Positions 24,943 through 33,355 of a DNA stretch of 49,208 nt are shown piece after piece. Each line of letters begins with the position of its first letter. Positions within the stretch are counted from its first letter, which is position 1. The stretch comes from Candidatus Dormiibacterota bacterium (lineage in GTDB: Bacteria > Chloroflexota > Dormibacteria > Dormibacterales > Dormibacteraceae), in assembly GCA_955652675.1 (NCBI GenBank), contig CATPBP010000090.1, forward strand, positions 1 through 49,208, in the 5' to 3' direction. Made by a program: the position numbers and the translations under genes. The notes under the pieces are model-generated. The model did no database searches. It worked only from the letters and a program-made list of their open reading frames with translations, and was not told the origin of the DNA.

Positions 24943-25457
24943 GCCTCTATCGCCTCCCGATGGACCTCGGACTCGGTCTCGGCCTCGAACTCCTCCGCGC
25001 GCCGGAGAGTCGACAGATCGGTAAGGCGATCGGTGAAGAGGATGCCGTCGAGGTGATCGATCTCATGCTGAAAGGCGCGCGCCGTGAAGCCCGAGGACTT
25101 GACCCGGATCTCCTTCCCTCTCCGGTTGAGGCCTTTCACCACCACCGTCTCGTAGCGCTCGACCTCTCCGACCCAGCCCGGGAAGCTCAAACAGCCCTCG
25201 TAGCCCACCTGGGAGCCCTCACCCTTCACCAGGACCGGATTGACCAGGCCCCAGTGCTGGTTCTCGTCACCCTTCACCACGCAGACCCGAAGGGCGACCC
25301 CGATCTGGTTGGCCGCCAGGCCGGCGCCCGGCGCGGCGTACATGGTCTCCGCGAGGTCGTCCAGGAGGCGAACGATCGAGGAGTCGACCTTGGGCACCTT
25401 CCTGGCCTTCTCACGGAGCACCGGATGCTCGAATTCAAGGATCTCGCGAACTGCCAC
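24939..25457 (-). CDS. def: Peptide deformylase
   Basis: Removes the formyl group from nascent proteins. Length is 172 aa with all three signature motifs: GAGLAANQIG, EGCLSFPG (metal-binding Cys) and FQHEIDHLDG (two His ligands and the catalytic Glu). A long acidic C-terminal tail (EEFEAETESEVHREAIEA) follows. GTG start. fmt follows with a 4-base overlap. It diverges from the DinB-like gene. Confidence 0.97.
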   Translation of the reverse strand: MAVREILEFEHPVLREKARKVPKVDSSIVRLLDDLAETMYAAPGAGLAANQIGVALRVCVVKGDENQHWGLVNPVLVKGEGSQVGYEGCLSFPGWVGEVERYETVVVKGLNRRGKEIRVKSSGFTARAFQHEIDHLDGILFTDRLTDLSTLRRAEEFEAETESEVHREAIEA

Positions 25458-25510
25458 GGTGAATGGATTCTACCGAGCCCCTACTTGGGCTAATCTCTTT
25501 GACGAGCACA

Positions 25511-25987
25511 ATGGCTCCCGCCGACTTATTGCGGCCCCTCGAGGGGCAACGCGAAGAGACCATGAGGGTCATCACCTCCATGACGGAGGAGGACCTGGAG
25601 ACGTCCGTCCGCGGCGACGGCAGGAGCGTTCGCCAGTTGCTCTGCCATCTCATCGATCGCGAGCACGGGATGAACTTCGTCATCAGCCGGGCGCTGGCCG
25701 GCGAAGTCGTTCATCTGAGCCAGGAGGACCGCGACGAGATCAGCCGGGCCGAGGCGGACCCGGCGCCCGCCTGGGACCTGGGCCGCATCCGAAGGGAGCT
25801 GATGGAGGCGCGTGACACCCTCCGGCAGACCTTCCACTCGATGTCGGAGGAGGACCTGGACCGTCCCCTCCGCTGGCCGGAATGGCCTGCGCGCTCGATC
25901 CGGACCTCCATCCCCTACATGCTCGAGCACGAGGACAGCCACCTGGACGAACTCCGCACCGCCCTCCCCCAACTCCGAGCCAGCTGA
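25511..25987 (+). CDS. DinB-like metal-dependent protein
   Basis: A 158-aa four-helix DinB/maleylpyruvate isomerase-like protein. Candidate metal ligands are His in LLCHLIDREHG and the pair in EHEDSHLDEL near the C-terminus. Relatives are thiol-dependent (bacillithiol or mycothiol) transferases or unknown. The ATG at 25511 is preferred to one at 25463, which would leave only 5 bases to the divergent def start. A TAATCT -10-like hexamer at 25491 would make the mRNA nearly leaderless. Confidence 0.8.
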   Translation: MAPADLLRPLEGQREETMRVITSMTEEDLETSVRGDGRSVRQLLCHLIDREHGMNFVISRALAGEVVHLSQEDRDEISRAEADPAPAWDLGRIRRELMEARDTLRQTFHSMSEEDLDRPLRWPEWPARSIRTSIPYMLEHEDSHLDELRTALPQLRAS

Positions 25988-25998
25988 GATTGCCTTCC

Positions 25999-26013
25999 CT
26001 CCCCTTGGGGGAG
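25999..26013 (+). terminator. Hairpin after the DinB-like gene
   Basis: CTCCCC (25999-26004) pairs with GGGGAG (26008-26013) over a 3-base loop, 11 bases past the stop, followed by CGAATCTTTACTC with only a weak T stretch. A nearly identical core (TCCCCC-TT-GGGGGA) occurs in the ftsA-ftsZ gap at 40887-40900. Confidence 0.4.
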
Positions 26014-26020
26014 CGAATCT

Positions 26021-26768
26021 TTACTCTCGAAGGTCGCGGACTCGTTTGGCTTTGAACTCGGTCTTGGGCAGGGAGCCGGGAGGCACCACCTCTATGTCGG
26101 CGCGAAGATCGAAGCGGACGCGGAACTCGACGGCGATCCGATCCGCCAGCCCGCCGGCCGAGGCATCCCCTCGCGGCTCGACCAGCAGGCGCAGCACCTC
26201 CGCTCCTTCGCTGGGGCGCTCCAGCACGATCTGGAACTCGTCGCCCACCTTGCAGCATCCCCCACATGGCCACGTGGGGCCCGTAGCCGAAGCAGAGGAG
26301 CGCACGGTCCCCCGGGCGGATGCCCATGGCCCACAGCGCCCGAGCGTCGGTCCAGGTCCAGAACCGGCGGTCGACATTCGTGTAGCGGAAGACCCGGGGC
26401 GCGGCCGTGGTCCCGGAGGTCTGGAAGAGCATCCAGCCGTGGCGGTCCCAGTAGGCCTCGTCCACGGCCAGGTAGCCGCCGTGTCTGGACATGTCCTCCT
26501 TGGTTACGATCGGTAGCCGCGTGAGGTCGTCCACAGAGCGGATCGAGGCCGGGTCCAGACCCGCCTCCTGAAACTTGCGCCGGTACAGCGGGGAGTTGTC
26601 GTAGAGGTAGCGGACCGCCAGCGGCAGCTTCTCGGAGTGGAGGGCGTGCAGGCGCTCGGGTTCGATCCGGTCGTACTCGGGACACCACCAGCGATCGTCG
26701 CCAGGCGCATCGAGGTGACAGAGATGACGGTCGAGCATCTCGAGCCACGCCTGCCGCGAATCGCTCAT
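26021..26768 (-). pseudogene. Phenylacetate-CoA ligase (PaaK-like) remnant with internal deletion and frameshift
   Basis: The first 172 codons (26768 down to about 26255) read as a normal PaaK N-terminus, with YDNSPLYRRKFQEAGLDPASIRSVDDLTRLPIVTKEDM and the P-loop-like LFQTSGTTAAPRVFRYT. At about 26250 the sequence jumps into another frame and continues as a PaaK C-terminus (VGDEFQIVLERP ... RVRFDLRADIEVVPPGSLPKTEFKAKRVRDL). Full PaaK is about 430-450 residues; here about 248 remain, so nearly 200 middle residues, including the adenylation core, are missing. I consider it non-functional. Confidence 0.82.
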
Positions 26769-26795
26769 CTGGGCGGATTCTAGGAGAATGCGGCG

Positions 26796-27857
26796 GTGCC
26801 GCTCCCCCCTTCACTGCCCCTGATCCCAGCCGTGCCAATCGGCAGCTACGCGCTCCCCGGCTGGTACCAGCTGACCATGGAGCACGCCGCTCGAGGAGAG
26901 CTGGGTGAGACCGACCTCCGGGAGGCGGTCGAAGACGCCGCCAGCGTCGCGATCTCCGACCAGGAGCGCGCCGGCCTGGACGTGGTAAGCGACGGTGAGG
27001 TCAGGCGCGCCGATTTCATCATGGGCTTCTACGGGCGGCTCCGAGGTTTGCGGGAGACGCCGCCGCACCGGCGGCTGGGCGCCTACCACTACGACTCGAC
27101 CCCGGTCTACGCGACCGAGGCACGCCTCGAGGCACCCGGCGGACTTGGCTCGGTGGCTGAGTACGAGCTCGCCTCCCGGCTGAGCACGCGTCTTGTCAAG
27201 GTCGCCGTCCCCGGCCCGCTCACGCTGACCAACGCGATCCGGCCAGGTGGTCCCTACTCGAGCCGCGATGAGCTCATTGAAGACCTGGCCGGAGTGGTGA
27301 ACGCCGAGCTTCGGGCCCTGGTCCAGGCCGGCTGCCGCTTCATGCAGGTCGACGAGCCCTCCTACGCCACCTACTGGGCGGATCCAGCCCAGGGCGTGCG
27401 GGTCTTCAACCGTTGCGTGGAGGGCGTGGCGGGGGCGGAGGGGGTGACCGTGGGCCTCCACGTCTGCTTTGGGAACCTGCGTGGCCGCCCCCAGTCGGCG
27501 CGACGCTACGCGCCGATCCTCCGCCACCTTCGCGACGCCCGCTGCGACGTGGTCTTCCTGGAGTTCGCCAACCGCGAGCTGGCTGAGGTCGAGGAGTGGG
27601 CCCGGCGCGGGCTGCCCCAGGCCCTCGGCGCCGGCGTGGTGGACGTGAAGAGCTTCTACCGCGAGGGACCAGAGGAAGTGGCGGAGCGGCTGCGCGCCTT
27701 CCTGGCGGCCGGGGTGCCGCCGGAGCGGCTCTGGGCGGTCCCCGACTGCGGCTTCTGGGAGACTCCGCGCTGGCTGGCCTCTCGCAAGCTGCAGGCGCTG
27801 GCCGCCGGCGCCGCCATCGTCCGCGAGGAGCTTCAGGCCACCGGGTCCACGTCGTAG
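26796..27857 (+). CDS. Core-MetE: cobalamin-independent methionine synthase C-terminal-type methyltransferase
   Basis: A 353-aa single-domain protein matching only the catalytic C-terminal barrel of MetE. Zinc ligands are conserved: His and Cys in GLHVCFGN, Glu in VFLEFANRE and Cys in PDCGFW. It lacks the N-terminal half that binds polyglutamyl folate, so the methyl donor may differ (for example a methylcobalamin protein), as reported for core-MetE enzymes. GTG start with AGGAGA 8 bases upstream. Its last 25 bases overlap the convergent priA gene. Confidence 0.88.
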   Translation: MPLPPSLPLIPAVPIGSYALPGWYQLTMEHAARGELGETDLREAVEDAASVAISDQERAGLDVVSDGEVRRADFIMGFYGRLRGLRETPPHRRLGAYHYDSTPVYATEARLEAPGGLGSVAEYELASRLSTRLVKVAVPGPLTLTNAIRPGGPYSSRDELIEDLAGVVNAELRALVQAGCRFMQVDEPSYATYWADPAQGVRVFNRCVEGVAGAEGVTVGLHVCFGNLRGRPQSARRYAPILRHLRDARCDVVFLEFANRELAEVEEWARRGLPQALGAGVVDVKSFYREGPEEVAERLRAFLAAGVPPERLWAVPDCGFWETPRWLASRKLQALAAGAAIVREELQATGSTS

Positions 27858-29812
27858 GACCAGCCGCGGCCTCGGGGCGCAAGCCCGCGCACCCGCTCCA
27901 GGCGCTCGCCCTTCAGGGTCACCTGCCAGCGGTAGTCCCCCCGAAGCCGGTGGATGAAGGCAGGCGAGGGTCCGAGGAGCTTCACCCCCTCGATCCGCTG
28001 GCGGAGCAGAGAGGCGGCCAGCGTCTCGGCCGCCTCGCGGGCGGTCGCCGCGGCCAGCTCCGGGTCCTCGTTGGAGTACGTCAGGACAGCCAGTTCGGCA
28101 TAGGGCGGGAACTCGAACGCCTGGCGGGAAGGGAGCTCGTCCAGGTAGAAGCCGAGGTAGTCGCCGGCCTGAGCCCGCCGGAGGCTGTAGTGGTCCGGGT
28201 TGGAGGTCTGCACGACGACGTGGGCCGGCCGCCGGCTCCTACCCGCGCGTCCCGCCGCCTGGCTGACGAGATCGAAGGTCACCTCGGCGGAACGGTAGTC
28301 AGGAAAGTGGAGCGGGAGGTCGGCGTCAACCACCCCCACCGCTGTCACCGCCTCCAGGTCCAGTCCTCGGGCCACCAGCTGGGTGCCGACCAGGATGTCC
28401 GCCCTTCCGGAGGCGAAGGTCTCCAGGATGTCGAAATAGGAGTCCGGACCGCGCGCCGCGTCTCGATCCAGCCTGAGGACGCGGGCCGCCGGCCAGAGTC
28501 GCTTGACGGTGGCCTCGAGACGCTGGGTCCCCAGCCCCAGCCCCCGGATCTGCCTCGAACCGCAGTACGGGCAGTACGCGGGCATCGGCCGGGCGTAGCC
28601 GCAGTAGTGGCAGGAGAGCCCGTCCAGCTCCAGGTGCTGGACCATCGAGACCGAGCACTGCGGGCATTGCACCGAGCGGCCGCAGTCGCGGCAGAGCACG
28701 AAGGTGGCCGCCCCTCTCCGGTTGAGGAAAAGGATGGCCTGCTCCTCGTTCTCCAGCGCGCGGTTCACCGTCTCCAGCAGAGGCCGGCTCAGGGGCAGGC
28801 GGTTGCCGCGGTGCAGCTCCTCGCGCATGTCGACGAGCTCGATCTCGGCCCGCTGGCCGCTGATCCGCCGAGGCAGCTCAGCCAGGGCAAGCCGGCCGGA
28901 CCTGGCCTCGCTGTAGGTGGAGACGCTTGGCGTGGCGGAACCGAGCACCAGCTTTGCTCCCGTCGCCTCCGCCAGCCGCCGCGCCACCCAGCCTGCCTCA
29001 TAGCGCGGCGTCCGGTCCTGCTTGTAAGCGCTTGACCCCTCCTCGTCGACGCAGACCAGGCCCAGTCGCGGAACCGGGGCGAAGACCGCCGAGCGGCTGC
29101 CGATCACCAGGTCCACCTCTCCGCGCCGAACGCGCCACCACTGCTGAGCGCGCTCCAGCTCGGTCAGCTGGCTGTGCAGGATCGCCAGAGGAACGCCCAG
29201 GCGCCTCGAGAAGCGTTCCACGAGCTGCGGCGTCAGCGATATCTCCGGCACCAGGATCAAGGCTCGGAGGCCCGCCTCCAGCGCGGCCGCGGCTGCTGCC
29301 ATGTAGACCTCGGTCTTGCCGCTGGCGGGAACTCCATGGAGCAGAACCGCTCGCCGAGCCTGGATCAACTCCAGGGCCCGCGTTTGATCGGGCGTGAGCG
29401 CAGGGCCGGCCTGCGGTGGCCGAGAAGGTGTCGCGTAGCCCAGCAGCTGGCTGTGCCTGGTCTGCCTGCTGGAGGGTCCCGCGCCGCTCGAGCGAGCCCC
29501 TCGGACTCGGGGTGGCAGCATCGCCCTGAGACACTCGATCAAAGGCGCCCAGTAATGCTCCGCGACCGCCCGGGCCAGCTCGATCTGATGAGGAAGGAGC
29601 AGGGGCGCGGGGTCGGCCCTCTCCACCTCGCGGACCTCGATGTCGGGCTCTTCGGCCTGAAGCGAAACCACGTAGCCATAGGAGCTCCGGCGCCCGAAGG
29701 GCACCCAGACCCGTTGGCCGGGGACCAGCTCCAGCCCGTCCGGAACCGCGTAGGTGTAGGTCTCGTGGTCCAGCGAACGGGCCGCCTCCACGGCGACCTC
29801 TGCGTAGAGCAA
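27833..29812 (-). CDS. priA: Primosomal replication restart helicase-like protein PriA
   Basis: Restarts stalled forks. Length is 659 aa. Walker A is GVPASGKTEVY; the Walker B box reads CVDEEGSSAYKQ where most PriA have DEEH. Eight cysteines in the pattern CRDC...CPQC...CHYC...CPYC bind two zinc ions. Motifs V and VI are GTQLVARGLDL and VSQAAGRAGRS. The TTG start lies 8 bases after the lipoprotein stop. The His to Gly change may lower ATPase coupling; actinobacterial PriA have lost helicase residues more widely. Confidence 0.93.
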   Translation of the reverse strand: MLYAEVAVEAARSLDHETYTYAVPDGLELVPGQRVWVPFGRRSSYGYVVSLQAEEPDIEVREVERADPAPLLLPHQIELARAVAEHYWAPLIECLRAMLPPRVRGARSSGAGPSSRQTRHSQLLGYATPSRPPQAGPALTPDQTRALELIQARRAVLLHGVPASGKTEVYMAAAAAALEAGLRALILVPEISLTPQLVERFSRRLGVPLAILHSQLTELERAQQWWRVRRGEVDLVIGSRSAVFAPVPRLGLVCVDEEGSSAYKQDRTPRYEAGWVARRLAEATGAKLVLGSATPSVSTYSEARSGRLALAELPRRISGQRAEIELVDMREELHRGNRLPLSRPLLETVNRALENEEQAILFLNRRGAATFVLCRDCGRSVQCPQCSVSMVQHLELDGLSCHYCGYARPMPAYCPYCGSRQIRGLGLGTQRLEATVKRLWPAARVLRLDRDAARGPDSYFDILETFASGRADILVGTQLVARGLDLEAVTAVGVVDADLPLHFPDYRSAEVTFDLVSQAAGRAGRSRRPAHVVVQTSNPDHYSLRRAQAGDYLGFYLDELPSRQAFEFPPYAELAVLTYSNEDPELAAATAREAAETLAASLLRQRIEGVKLLGPSPAFIHRLRGDYRWQVTLKGERLERVRGLAPRGRGWSYDVDPVA

Positions 29813-29820
29813 CCTCTGTG

Positions 29821-30603
29821 CTAGTTGAAGATCTGTTCCGGCGCAACCGGCGCCGCCGAGTCGGGCGGCTTGATGGTGCCCACTCGCGCCGAGCGAACAT
29901 CCATGGAGTTGTCGACCTTCTGCTTTGTCCCGGCGGCCGGGTCCATGCCGGTGAGGTGCGCCTCGACCCGAGCCAGGTTGTCGCCGGGGATGCTTGTGTA
30001 GACGTCGAGCTCCGCGCTCGCGCCCTTCAGGAAGGCCGTCTCGCTGCTGCCTTCGACCACGATCGCCTGGAGCTGCTCCAGCTGGTCCGGGGCGGGCTTG
30101 ACCACGTACTTGTGCGCGAACCCCGCGCTGACGTGGGTCAGGGAAGAGGCGGAAATCGAGCTCGCCAGAAGCACCGTCTCCCTGACCAGGTCGAGCCGGA
30201 GGGCCGGGAAGAAGGAAGTGGTCGCGCTGAGGGGCGTCATGCGCCAGTCGGAAGTGCCCCGCCGCTTCACGTAGAGCTGCGTGTCCGTCAGGACCATGTC
30301 GTAGTAGAGCCCGGTCCGTCCCGACGTCACGTGGTAACTGAGCCGGGCGAAGCCGTCCTTGAGCACCCCGTCCTGGCTCGTGGCGTGGACAGTCAGCGCC
30401 TGGCCGCTGGGCACCGCCCCGCCGGTGAGGGCAAGCGATTCGTCCATCGTGAAGGCGATTCCGGTCGAGTCGGCGGCCCGGATCGCGGCCGCGATGGCCT
30501 TGCCGTCCTTGTCCTGGTCGGCCTGGCTCCGGGTTGAGGGGGCGCCGCAGCCCGCCAGGGCCGCCAGCACCACAGCGCAGAGCGCCGCTGCCAGCCCTCT
30601 CAT
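29821..30603 (-). CDS. LppX/LprG-like lipoprotein
   Basis: A 260-aa exported protein. The signal MRGLAAALCAVVLAALAGC has lipobox LAGC. The mature part shows features of the LolA/LppX fold: AAAIRAADSTGIAFTMDESL at the start, then alternating beta strands (YYDMVLTDTQLYVKRRG, WRMTPL). Such proteins carry lipids across the cell envelope. It sits between coaBC and priA, with an ATGA overlap to coaBC. Family assignment is by pattern only. Confidence 0.75.
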   Translation of the reverse strand: MRGLAAALCAVVLAALAGCGAPSTRSQADQDKDGKAIAAAIRAADSTGIAFTMDESLALTGGAVPSGQALTVHATSQDGVLKDGFARLSYHVTSGRTGLYYDMVLTDTQLYVKRRGTSDWRMTPLSATTSFFPALRLDLVRETVLLASSISASSLTHVSAGFAHKYVVKPAPDQLEQLQAIVVEGSSETAFLKGASAELDVYTSIPGDNLARVEAHLTGMDPAAGTKQKVDNSMDVRSARVGTIKPPDSAAPVAPEQIFN

Positions 30604-31829
30604 GTCAGCCGCGGCGCCACCGCATCCAAGATGCGGTCGGCCATCTCGCGCTTGGTCATCCTCTCGATCTCGACCCGCGTGCCATCCCGGAACAGGAGGA
30701 GGCCCGCGTTGTGCTCAGAGCCGAAGGCGATGTCCCGGCGGCTGACGTCGTTGGCCAGGATGGCGTCCAGTCCCTTGCGCTGGATCTTCTCGGCGGCCTT
30801 GCTTTCCAGTTCAGTGCTTTCCGCGGCGAAGCCCAGACGAAAAACCCCTTCCGCACCCGGCTCGCGGGCCACCTCGGCCAGCAGGTCCAGGTTCTTCTCC
30901 AGGCGGAGGACCAGCTCCGTGCGGTCTTCGCGCCGGATCTTCTCGGTCGCCTGCTCGGCCGGCCGGAAGTCAGCCACCGCAGCCGCCATGACCAGAAGAT
31001 CCGCGCCAGGCAGCTCCGCGCGCAGGGCTGCCAGCATTTCGGCGGCCGTCTCCACCGGCACCTGCCGGACCCCCGGGTGCGAAGGGTGGTGGGTGGTGGT
31101 GACCAGCGCCACCTCGGCACCCCGCTCGGCGGCCGCCGCCGCCACGGCGAAGCCCATCTTCCCGCTCGAGTAGTTGCTCAGGAAGCGCACGGGGTCGATC
31201 GGTTCCCTGGTGCCCCCCGCGCTGACCACCGCCCGCCGGCCGGCCAGGTCGTGGCGAGCCTGCAACGCCTGGGCCATGGTCTCCAGGATCGCGGCGCTCC
31301 CGGCCAGACGGCCCGCGCCCACGTGGCCGCTGGCCAGGTGCCCGGCTTCGGGCTGGACGACCAGGACGCCATCGGCCAGCAGCGAGGCGACATTGGCCCT
31401 CACGCTGGGCTTCGCCCACATGGCGTCGTTCATAGCAGGTGCCACGACGACCCGGCAGCGGGCGGCGAGCACGGTGGCCGTCACCAGGTCGTCCGCGTGA
31501 CCGTGAGCGACCCTGGCCAGGAGATTGGCGGTAGCCGGGGCCACCAGGATCAGCTGCGCCCAGTCGCCGAGCTCCACGTGAGGCTCAGGGTGGCCGCCAC
31601 CGCTCCAGAGGTCGAGCTCGACCGGCCGGCCGGAGACGCCCTGAAAGGTCGGGGGGCCCACGAAGCGCGCGGCCGAGGCGGTCATCGCGACCCGCACCTG
31701 GCACTCCGCCTGGACCAGCCGGGAGACCAGGTCGGCCACCTTGTAAGCGGCCACGCCGCCGCCGACCAGGATCGCGATCCGGCGGCCGCGCAGTGCGGCC
31801 GGCACCTCAGCGGGTTCCAGCGGGCTCAC
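30600..31829 (-). CDS. coaBC: Bifunctional phosphopantothenoylcysteine decarboxylase / phosphopantothenate-cysteine ligase
   Basis: Two steps of coenzyme A synthesis. Length is 409 aa. The CoaC half has the FMN-binding GGGVAAYKVADLV and the active-site motif APAMNDAMW; the CoaB half starts around VVSAGGTREPIDPVRFLSNYSSGKMG and has LDAILANDVSRRD. The GTG at 31829 is chosen for its strong GAGGAG ribosome site 8 bases upstream, inside the gmk 3' end (23-base overlap). rpoZ, often found between gmk and coaBC, is absent. Confidence 0.95.
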   Translation of the reverse strand: MSPLEPAEVPAALRGRRIAILVGGGVAAYKVADLVSRLVQAECQVRVAMTASAARFVGPPTFQGVSGRPVELDLWSGGGHPEPHVELGDWAQLILVAPATANLLARVAHGHADDLVTATVLAARCRVVVAPAMNDAMWAKPSVRANVASLLADGVLVVQPEAGHLASGHVGAGRLAGSAAILETMAQALQARHDLAGRRAVVSAGGTREPIDPVRFLSNYSSGKMGFAVAAAAAERGAEVALVTTTHHPSHPGVRQVPVETAAEMLAALRAELPGADLLVMAAAVADFRPAEQATEKIRREDRTELVLRLEKNLDLLAEVAREPGAEGVFRLGFAAESTELESKAAEKIQRKGLDAILANDVSRRDIAFGSEHNAGLLLFRDGTRVEIERMTKREMADRILDAVAPRLT

Positions 31830-32418
31830 GCCCGGTACTCCTCTGTGACTCCACGATCCGCCGGATCTCGGCCACCGCCCGCTCGGCGTCGTCGTTGACG
31901 ACGACGTGGTCGTAGCGGTCGGCGAAGCCCATCTCCACCTCCGCCAGCCGCTGACGGGCAGCGATCTCCCTCGGCGTCTCGGTTGCACGCTCGATGCGCC
32001 TTCGCAGCAGCTCATCCATCGAGGGCGGTTTGATGAAAATGTAGACGGCCTCGGGGCGCTTTCGCCGCATCTGCTCGGCACCGTGGACGTCGATCTTGAC
32101 GATCACGTCATGGCCGTCGGCGCGCGCCTCGTCCAGCCGTCGCCCCGAGGTGCCATAGAGGTGACCGTTGATGGTCGCGTGCTCGAGAAGCTCGCCCTCG
32201 GCCAGCAGCCGCCGGAAGGCTGCCCTGTCCACGAAGCTGTAGTGCTCGCCGTCCACCTCGTAGTCCCGGCGGGGACGGGTCGTGTACGAGACGGAGTAGC
32301 GAAGGCGGGGATCGCGGGCCAGCAGCTGCTCTATGAGGGTGTCCTTTCCGACCCCGCCCGGTCCGGAGATGACCACGACCAGACCGGGGCTCGTGCCGGC
32401 CTCATCTCCGCGGCTCAC
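31807..32418 (-). CDS. gmk: Guanylate kinase
   Basis: Phosphorylates GMP to GDP. Length is 203 aa. P-loop SGPGGVGKDTLIEQL, GMP-binding SVSYTTRPRRDYEVDGEHYSFV and YGTSGRRLDEARADGHDVIVKIDVHGA are all in place. Start GTG overlaps the rluD stop as GTGA. coaBC begins within its last 23 bases. Confidence 0.97.
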   Translation of the reverse strand: MSRGDEAGTSPGLVVVISGPGGVGKDTLIEQLLARDPRLRYSVSYTTRPRRDYEVDGEHYSFVDRAAFRRLLAEGELLEHATINGHLYGTSGRRLDEARADGHDVIVKIDVHGAEQMRRKRPEAVYIFIKPPSMDELLRRRIERATETPREIAARQRLAEVEMGFADRYDHVVVNDDAERAVAEIRRIVESQRSTGREPAGTR

Positions 32419-33350
32419 GGTGAGGACGACCTGCCGGGCTCGCCGCCGTCCAGCGACTTCCAGAATCGCTGAAAGTCTGCCGGCGGCTCGGCTTCGAAGC
32501 TCATCTCGGCCCCTGTCCTCGGGTGGCGAAAGCGGAGCCGCCAGGCATGGAGCAGCGGCCGGTCCGGCGCCCCGGCACGAGCCCGGCCGGACCCTTTGCC
32601 AGGCCGCGAGCGGGCGGCGCGGCGTCCGTAGAGCTCATCGCCGGCGACTGGATGCCCGAGGCTGGCCAGGTGCACCCGGACCTGATGGGTGCGGCCGCTC
32701 TCCAGATCGCACCGGACCAGTGTATGACCCGCCCGTCGCTCGACCACCATGTACCGAGTGCGGGCCGGGCGGCCCCCCTGGACGACCGCCATGCGGAGGC
32801 GGTTGCCGGGGTCGCGGCCGATCGGCCCCTCCAGGATGCCCGCCGGCGTCCTTATCTCACCTTCCACGATGGCCAGATAGCTGCGGCTCAACGTCCGCGC
32901 CGCCAGCTGCGCCGCCAGCGCCCTGTGCGCCTGGTCGTTGCGGGCGGCCAGCATCAGCCCTGAGGTGCCCTTGTCCAGGCGGTGCACGATGCCGGGCCGG
33001 GCCGCGCCGCCGCTGGCTGACCAGTTGCCGCCTCGCCCCAGCAGAGCGTGCACCAGCGTCCCCGTCCAGTTGCCGGGCGCAGGGTGCACCACCATCCCGG
33101 CCGCCTTGTCGATGACGACCAGGTCCTGGTCCTCGTACAGAACATCGAGCGGAATCGCCTCGGCCTCCGGGGCCAGGTCCAGCCGCTCGGGCGGCTCGTA
33201 CTCGAGCAGGTCGCCCTCCCCTATGCGCGCGGAGGGCCGCTCCGGGCGGCCGTTCACGGTCACCAACCCGGCGCGGGCCAGCCGGCCGGCGGCGGAGCGG
33301 CTGAGCGCCGGGTCCAGCGCGGCGAGCACGCTGTCCAGCCGCCCGGCCAT
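32415..33350 (-). CDS. rluD: RluD-family 23S rRNA pseudouridine synthase
   Basis: Isomerises uridine in 23S rRNA. Length is 311 aa. An N-terminal S4 RNA-binding domain (SVLAALDPALSRSAAGRLARAGLVTVNGRP) precedes the catalytic domain with HRLDKGTSGLML, whose Asp is catalytic, and SGRTHQVRVHLASLGHPVAGDELYG. The ATG at 33350 gives a normal N-terminus; the frame is open far upstream only as a shadow of lspA. It lies 5 bases after lspA. RluA-subfamily site specificity is not certain. Confidence 0.93.
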   Translation of the reverse strand: MAGRLDSVLAALDPALSRSAAGRLARAGLVTVNGRPERPSARIGEGDLLEYEPPERLDLAPEAEAIPLDVLYEDQDLVVIDKAAGMVVHPAPGNWTGTLVHALLGRGGNWSASGGAARPGIVHRLDKGTSGLMLAARNDQAHRALAAQLAARTLSRSYLAIVEGEIRTPAGILEGPIGRDPGNRLRMAVVQGGRPARTRYMVVERRAGHTLVRCDLESGRTHQVRVHLASLGHPVAGDELYGRRAARSRPGKGSGRARAGAPDRPLLHAWRLRFRHPRTGAEMSFEAEPPADFQRFWKSLDGGEPGRSSSP

Positions 33351-33355
33351 ACCTG

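Noticed and set aside
26240-26260. Insertion sequence scar at the PaaK deletion joint
   Set aside because: No inverted repeats, target duplication or transposase fragments are visible around the joint.
27596-29035. A 479-residue plus-strand frame opposite priA
   Set aside because: It overlaps both the core-MetE and priA coding sequences and reads as low-complexity Arg/Gly/Ala; a shadow.
30534-31898. A 454-residue plus-strand frame opposite coaBC
   Set aside because: coaBC has clear motifs on the other strand; this frame has none.
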